Source: Rhizophagus irregularis
Lineage: Eukaryota > Glomeromycota > Glomeromycetes > Glomerales > Glomeraceae
Direction of reading: 5' to 3'
DNA length: 64,000 nucleotides
NCBI RefSeq assembly: GCF_026210795.1
Contig: NC_089444.1
Span: 2,284,501 to 2,348,500, forward strand
In this document: piece after piece, positions 58,680 to 64,000 of the stretch
How positions within the stretch are numbered: position 1 is the stretch's first letter
How the letters are laid out: each line of letters opens with the position of its first letter
Notes under the pieces: model-generated
Told to the model about the DNA's origin: nothing
Databases searched by the model: none
The model's input: the letters and a program-made list of their open reading frames with translations, nothing else
Translations under genes and position numbers: made by a program

Positions 58680-59083
58680 ATTTTTACTCTTTTTTTTAGA
58701 GAAGAAAATTTTTCTATTTTATTTTTCAAATCGTGCGGAATCAAGAGCGTATTTATACTTATTAGAGGAGGCTATAAATCTGAATGATTAGATTAGTGGC
58801 AGTGTCAAACTGGTGCGCCACTCCACTATGACAGTAAAAATGTCATAGCCATGTCGTATCACATCAACATAATCACCAGTTCATTATAACATTGCGTAAA
58901 TATAAATTCCAAAGTGAAATTATTTTATTTAAATTTTCACACTCATTTTAAAAGATTGTAAAGTGTTATGTGAAAATCAAAAAACTTATAATTATATTAC
59001 TGAAACCTTTATTGATAAATATTCTGATTACTTTCCAATTTATTTCGATAATATTAATACATTTAAGGAAACAATTACATTAA
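58680..59083. other. Intergenic DNA upstream of the small secreted protein
   Basis: The plus-strand sequence TATTTATACTTATTAG near 58750 could hold the TATA region for the minus-strand small gene. No other feature is seen. Confidence 0.35.
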
Positions 59084-59745
59084 TTATAACAATTTGAAAC
59101 AACAACAATTACGAAATATGCCTTGTAGATAAAATAAAGTCAACCCTGGATAGCTTTCCAGGAGTTTTGGCTCAGTATAGACTAGAGCGAGTTCACAATC
59201 TATATAAAAATGATCAACGCTGATGTCTGTCAATGTCGATAATTGTTTAAAACAATTGAAGTCTTTCTCCATTTATCAAAGAATCAAAGAATCACTAAGC
59301 CTATATAGACGGCGTTAAGTGAAGACTATTATTACCAGAAACTGCTTCTTTTGTTTTCTTTTAGTTCACAAGTCTTTACCTTTAACTGAAATAGAGTTTG
59401 GCGAAGCCTGAAGACCTTTAACTGAAATAGAGTTTGACGGAGCCTATATAGACGTGTGAAGCTACGTCATCCTGACCATATAATAGATGGAATTCAATAT
59501 CAGGCCCTAACCCATAAAATGAGAGTTCCTTTTTGCTATTCCATACTAATCTTTTTGCCAGGCATCCGAAATAAACTCACCCATATATTTTCTAAAATGG
59601 ATCCGCTCAAAGTTATAAATAAAAAACAATAAAAAACTTTAATCGGCAGTTTTAATCTTCTTTCTTTGTCGCTAAAACGAGAACAAATGTTAATTATGAG
59701 TAAGGCAAGATCACAATTAATATATGAACTTTTATAATCATACAT
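59084..59745 (-). pseudogene. C-terminal coding debris of the Crinkler locus
   Basis: Two minus-strand frames, 59084-59272 (DISVDHFYIDCELALVYTEP, LESYPGLTLFYLQGIF) and 59536-59745 (SSYINCDLALLIINICSRF, LPIKVFYCFLF), resemble each other in the INC(D/E)LAL region. They follow the Crinkler pseudogene on the same strand. They may be its eroded 3' end or a separate family fragment. The evidence is only composition and position. Confidence 0.3.
59378..59446. repeat. Short tandem duplication (36-bp unit, two copies)
   Basis: ACCTTTAACTGAAATAGAG begins both 59378 and 59414 and continues TTTG(G/A)CG(A/G)AGCCT in each. Confidence 0.8.
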
Positions 59746-59898
59746 CTATATCGATTTCTTTATTATTTACACGTTTATTTACACGTTTCGCTGCATTCAA
59801 TACATTAAGCTCAAGATTTGAAAAGAAATGTTCAGAATTAGAATGATCGATTATGATTAACAGTTCATTCGCTAGACAAATTGATGAAGACCAAAGAG

Positions 59899-62800
59899 AT
59901 TAAAATTGACAAGCAGGTATAATTATAGGAAACAAATATAAAAAGTAAATACCTTTTAGGTTATCAGCAGTTGCCTCTTTCTCTGGCATAAAGAATGCTG
60001 TAGATGGATAATCGAGAAAATCGTGTAGATTAAATTTCTTCATATTACCCCTTGAGCAAAGTATGGTTGAGTCATGAAGGTTCCGAATAGTCGCTTTATA
60101 AGAGAGTAATTCTAGCTTATCAATATTCTTAATGTCATTAAAGAGAGAATGCTCCGCGCAAATCTTCCCATTGAACAATTTCTCAAGTGTAATAGTCAAG
60201 TAAGGCTCAAAAAGAAACCCCGCAGATAATGCATTATAATGTACTGAACATAGATCTTGCAAAAGCTTTTTCTCAAGTTCATTACGATCACGACAATCTT
60301 TCTCAATATATTCTCTAAATGCCAAAAAGGGAATCGTTTCTGCTATTTGCATTTCAATAATATCCTTTTGAAAAATGTCTCGATCAGATGCTAGGCCTTT
60401 AAAATCACAAAGCTAAGCAAATCCATATTGAACCATTTCGATAACTCCTTCTCCTTTCAATTTCATTGAACAAGTAGAAAACATGCTAAGAGTCACGATA
60501 TCTATTACTATATTCCATACTTCTTTATTACACAGTGAAATTCGATATAACGGAACTAGCCTTATACCGGAACTTTTTTTGGAACCAAATCACATATATT
60601 AAAATAAATTTGATATAACGGAATTTATTAGTAAAATCTCGATAATGGCTATAATGGAACAAATAACAAATCAGTTATAATAAAAATGATTCGATTTACC
60701 GGAACACGTGAAGATTCATGATTTTAAACCAATATTGAAGATCCAGATAAAGATTCTTCAATATTTTCAACATTCCTAGTCAATATATTCAGAAAAATTC
60801 CATCACTTTATAAGGATGTAATATAAATAGAATTTCCTTAATAAGTTGTTTATTTGGAAATATTAATATATGTGAAACCCTAAAAATAAGTACACGAAAG
60901 CGAAATCTTTTTTTTACACTTTAATCACTTGAAAATATGTCTAATAGTGAAGTAAGAAAAAGCAAAAACAGGGTAGAATAAATGATTCTTTTTAAGTTTT
61001 AGTTAATTACAGTGTATAAAATTTATCAAATAATGTTATAAATAAAAATAATCTAAATTTTCAATGTTCGTCGCATATATCGCACAAATAAAAACTTGAT
61101 ATAACGGAATTTCGTGTGATTTATATATAAAATCCGGTATATCGAAATTTTTTGGTATATCGGAAGTCTCGATATACCGGATATTTTTACTGGAACGGAT
61201 AGTTCCGTTATATCGAATTTCACTGTGTACTACGTAATTTAGGGAAACTAGTACCCTTAAAGGTCAAAATTATGAAATTCTTCGCATTACATTGCCACAC
61301 CTCCACACTTTTATTCACTTCGCGGGACATTGAGGAATTATCTAATAAAGATTCCAAACTGAACTACAAATCGTCGGCGACCCCGAAAAATATTGAAGGT
61401 GCTTTCCATTGATTCATCATCTAGTGGTAAAAAACGCTTAATATACTCGCTCATCACAAAAATTTCGTAAAACCCATCGTGTATGCTGAAAAAATCCTTA
61501 AATGTGGGACCATTACGTTTAGCAATAGAAGAGGAGGTATAATTTTTAATGTCGTCAAAACTCATTCCCGTTCCGGATAGTATAAGACATAACTTCTTTG
61601 TGGTGATTGGAGTACTGTCCGAAGCAAGAAAACAAAGAATGATCGTAACTCATCATCAGGATTTGATGGGGGAAACATTTTCTCGTACTTCCTGATGGCC
61701 GATTATGATTCATCAATTGCAATTGGTAATTGCTCTTGTTCAGGGACAAAACTTGCAAATTTCTTGATAAATATAGTGACAAGTTCATTATGACATAATG
61801 GATCTGCGAAAAACATTTGCAATGGAAACCCAGAAGTCGTTACCATCATTAATTTGCGATGGTAAGAGTTGCATTAGAAGCCATTGCTTTGATGTAAAAT
61901 TTGTAAAGTTATTGTGTCTATGGAACTCTAAAAGCTTGGTTAAAATGAATAATCGGCCAAGAAGCATGGCACGAGTGTATCTAAGTGCTATATTATTATT
62001 TTCTTGAGATTTGCTTTTGCTAGAACTAAGTTAAAGCTCAAATCGGCAATAGCTGTATCCATGTCCCGAGAGCCCAAATTATTTTCGGTGTTCAACGAGA
62101 AGTAAATTCCATATGCTCTACAAAGTAATTCATATAAGGAACGGGTTTTTCCAGATCTAGAACAAAAAAAAGGGAAAAAGAAGGAAGTCATTCATTTGCC
62201 TTCGCCCATTAAGCCACAATGATTCTTATTCTTACCCGGAAGTGCCTATTAAAAAGAGCTAATTTTGTTCCATAACCTTTTTAAGTAGTGTAGAAATCAT
62301 ATCTTCATGGATGTAACTTTCATTGTCAGAGTCCGGTAATGAATGCAAAATGAAAGAAGGTCTTTTATTAATCACAGGAATTCCAGATGCATTAATACTA
62401 TCTTTATATATGTGGTTTGAAACTCTAAATTCTTCCAGTTCGATTTTTTTGATCAGTTTGTCCTTCAATTTTGTCCAGTGAGACTCCGCATTTGTTAATA
62501 CTTCATCTTTGTTTTCAAATACTTTTGATGGAATAAAGCTTTGTTAGAAAGTTTTTTGACATCGTTCCAATAGATACTCGAAGTTATTTAACGAGAAATA
62601 CAGTACCTTGCGTAATGCCTCGCGAAGGACCTGCTTTAACGCGAGAGAAAAAATGACGTCAGATCAAATACGATGAGATAACGCGTTCTTGTTCGAGAGG
62701 TAAAACGTTGGGAGACACTAGAGGAGGTTGCACGACTATGTGGATGATTTCATCCAGAAACTCATATCCGACTGGAAATTCCTTTAAAAACTTTGTACTT

Positions 62801-63067
62801 GATTTCAACTCATCACTAAGTTCAATGTTTTCATAAAGTTTCTTGTTAAGTTCCTTCAATGCCTGATTATCTTCATCAAGAGGAGTTACAAACTTCCTTA
62901 GTTTCAGTTCATTGGCTTTGTTGTTGTTGGGCCTATCAGTTTTTTAATATGCCCAAAATTTAACTTTTTAAGGCTGACATCAAGACCATTATATTGCCGA
63001 TGTCAACCGGAATTGCACTATAAACAGGTGTGCCTAGAACGTAGCAAAATAACGTAATTTCGGCCAT
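59899..63067 (-). pseudogene. Crinkler (CRN) protein gene with P-loop NTPase domain, disrupted
   Basis: The ATG at 63067 opens MAEITLFCYVLGTPV, the typical CRN ubiquitin-like start, soon broken by a stop (near 62967). Then come LKLRKFVTPLDEDNQALKEL, FPVGYEFLDEIIHIVVQPP and NVLPLEQERVI (62659-62859), a linker frame with ELEEFRVSNHIYKDS and HEDMISTLLKKVMEQN (62259-62468), and a Walker A motif split by an intron. GTSG lies before a GTAAGA donor near 62238 and SGKTRSLYELLC after the acceptor near 62156. The NTPase part continues with GSRDMDTAIADLSFNLVLA, RFLPLDDESMESTFNIF and RGRRRFVVQF. A 697-bp element interrupts it at 60531-61227. Beyond that, IPFLAFREYIEKDCRD, LCSVHYNALSAGFLFEPYL and STAFFMPEKEATAD (59900-60352) complete the C-terminal region. 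Several stops and frameshifts make it a pseudogene. Confidence 0.75.
60531..61227. mobile_element. 697-bp TA-flanked MITE inside the Crinkler pseudogene
   Basis: Perfect 28-bp terminal inverted repeats: 60531-60558 starts CACAGTGAAATTCGATATAA and 61200-61227 is its exact inverse. TA flanks both ends (60529-60530 and 61228-61229). Several internal GATATAACGGAAT and TATACCGG motifs echo the termini. No transposase is encoded. The CAGTG-type ends with a GATATAACG core place it with pogo/Tigger-like Tc1-mariner elements, related to but distinct from the 8950 and 56772 family. Perfect termini suggest a fairly recent insertion. Confidence 0.88.
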
Positions 63068-63520
63068 ATATCTATTAGGTAGGGAATTTTCCTCGAATCT
63101 AGTTTGTACCCTGAACGGCGAAAGTATTCGAGATCGCGAAGAGTAGCTTGATATTTTGTTTATATGTCATGTATATATATATTATATATATTTTCATAAA
63201 TGGTTGTTGAATAATTATTACGAGCTGTGAGTCAGCGATGTTCAAGGATCTGAAAAAAAATTTTCAATAGAAAATCTCACAATGTCACATGCGGGTGCTG
63301 ATCAAAATAATCAGGTGTTTTTTCTCTGAGCTTAGGTTCTTATTAGGCGGCGAACATAAACTTTCTTCATCACCTTTATAATATTTCCTTAGTTTCTAGT
63401 TTCTTTACAATATAATTTAAGTAATTATGTTTAATACCTTTAAAGATGGATTACTATATCTTTAGAATATAATTTAATTAATTTAATTAATTATATTATT
63501 AATTATGTTTCATACCTTTT
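63068..63520. other. Spacer upstream of the Crinkler pseudogene
   Basis: TATATATATATTATATATA at about 63173-63192 may be the old promoter region of the minus-strand Crinkler gene. The rest, including the AATTAATTAATT run near 63475-63490, has no gene. Confidence 0.35.
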
Positions 63521-63523
63521 AAG

Positions 63524-64000
63524 ATGGATTACTGTATTAATTCTACTCTTTGTGACCATTTGAGAAAAACATCACGGCATCCAATTTTCATGACTCTTGG
63601 AAATATTCCCTTAGCACGTCACAACAAAATTGATGCTAAAATTTTACTTGGTTATATACCAAATCTTGAATCTTACAATGTATCTGAAAAACAATCAACC
63701 AAGTTTCGTATAGCAATACGCAAACTTTTTCATCATGCTCTTGCAACTTTATTAAAACCTTTGAAAATTATAAGCAATACTGGTATTCATCTGTATGTCA
63801 ATGATAGTATCAGATGGTTTTATCCATTACTAGCACTTATAATTTCAGATTGACCTGAAGCTTGTACAATGTGTAATGTCTATGGGACATCAAATTCTTT
63901 ACATCCATGTCATTTTTGCCTCGTAGACCATAATGCAATGAATGATGTATATTAACGAAGAAAACATTAAAATTCGTAATGAAAATGATACTAAAGATGC
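63524..64000 (+). pseudogene. Plavaka-type transposase fragment, runs off the window
   Basis: Reads HPIFMTLGNIPLARHNK, AKILLGYIPNLES, KLFHHALATLLKPLKII, GIHLYVNDSIRWFYPLLALI, and after a TGA at 63851-63853 continues PEACTMCNVYGTSN and HPCHFCLVDHNAMND. This order (GNIP, LLGYIP, a helix with LFHHAL, then a Cys/His segment) is that of fungal Plavaka transposases of the CACTA-related group. The TGA stands where Trp would be expected. The sequence upstream of 63524 is AT-rich and does not show the N-terminal part, so the fragment is probably 5'-truncated. A further stop lies at 63951-63953. Confidence 0.7.

Overview
The window looks like nuclear DNA of an arbuscular mycorrhizal fungus, most likely Rhizophagus or a close relative. 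This is inferred from several things together: very AT-rich DNA, short GT-AG introns, and the protein families present. Those are Crinkler (CRN) proteins with a P-loop NTPase, a TKL-type kinase of the YRDFHTGN / SDMGLCR style, PIF/Harbinger and Plavaka transposases, and lineage-restricted membrane proteins. There is no rRNA, tRNA, CRISPR array or bacterial operon. Most of the window is repeat-rich accessory DNA. The few clearly intact genes are the three paralogous membrane proteins, a KNL1/Spc7 kinetochore scaffold, a secreted phosphatidylserine-decarboxylase-like enzyme and a 52-residue secreted cysteine-rich protein.

Layout. 1-2300: two degraded genes. 5062-6432: first membrane paralog. 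8755-12601: three nested DNA transposons, with a decayed PIF/Harbinger transposase and its MYB/SANT partner inside. 13193-14205: N-terminally truncated kinase, head-to-head with an unknown open frame. 17005-18962 and 31447-33620: two arms of a ~2 kb inverted repeat, each carrying a degraded gene and two copies of a ~64-nt foldable module. The ~12.5 kb between the arms holds membrane paralogs 2 and 3 and several pseudogenes.

34515-37969: a nine-exon KNL1/Spc7 gene with SILK and RVSF PP1-docking motifs and about 19 MELT-like repeats. 38230-47460 and 48056-55095: a direct tandem segmental duplication carrying a TRP-like channel gene. The two channel copies have decayed differently, and in copy B a Crinkler fragment replaces the middle of the channel gene. 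55163-56497: intact secreted PSD-like enzyme. 58506-58664: small secreted protein. 59899-63067: an almost full-length Crinkler pseudogene interrupted by a 697-bp TA-flanked element. 63524-64000: a Plavaka transposase fragment running off the window.

How it fits together. Nothing here is an operon. The recurring theme is duplication followed by rearrangement: inverted arms, tandem segments, two micro-inversions, and fold-back insertions present in only one of two duplicates. Effector-type (CRN, small secreted protein) and membrane genes sit among the debris. The best candidates for something undescribed are the covarying 64-nt modules in the inverted-repeat arms and the three-member membrane family with shared upstream motifs.
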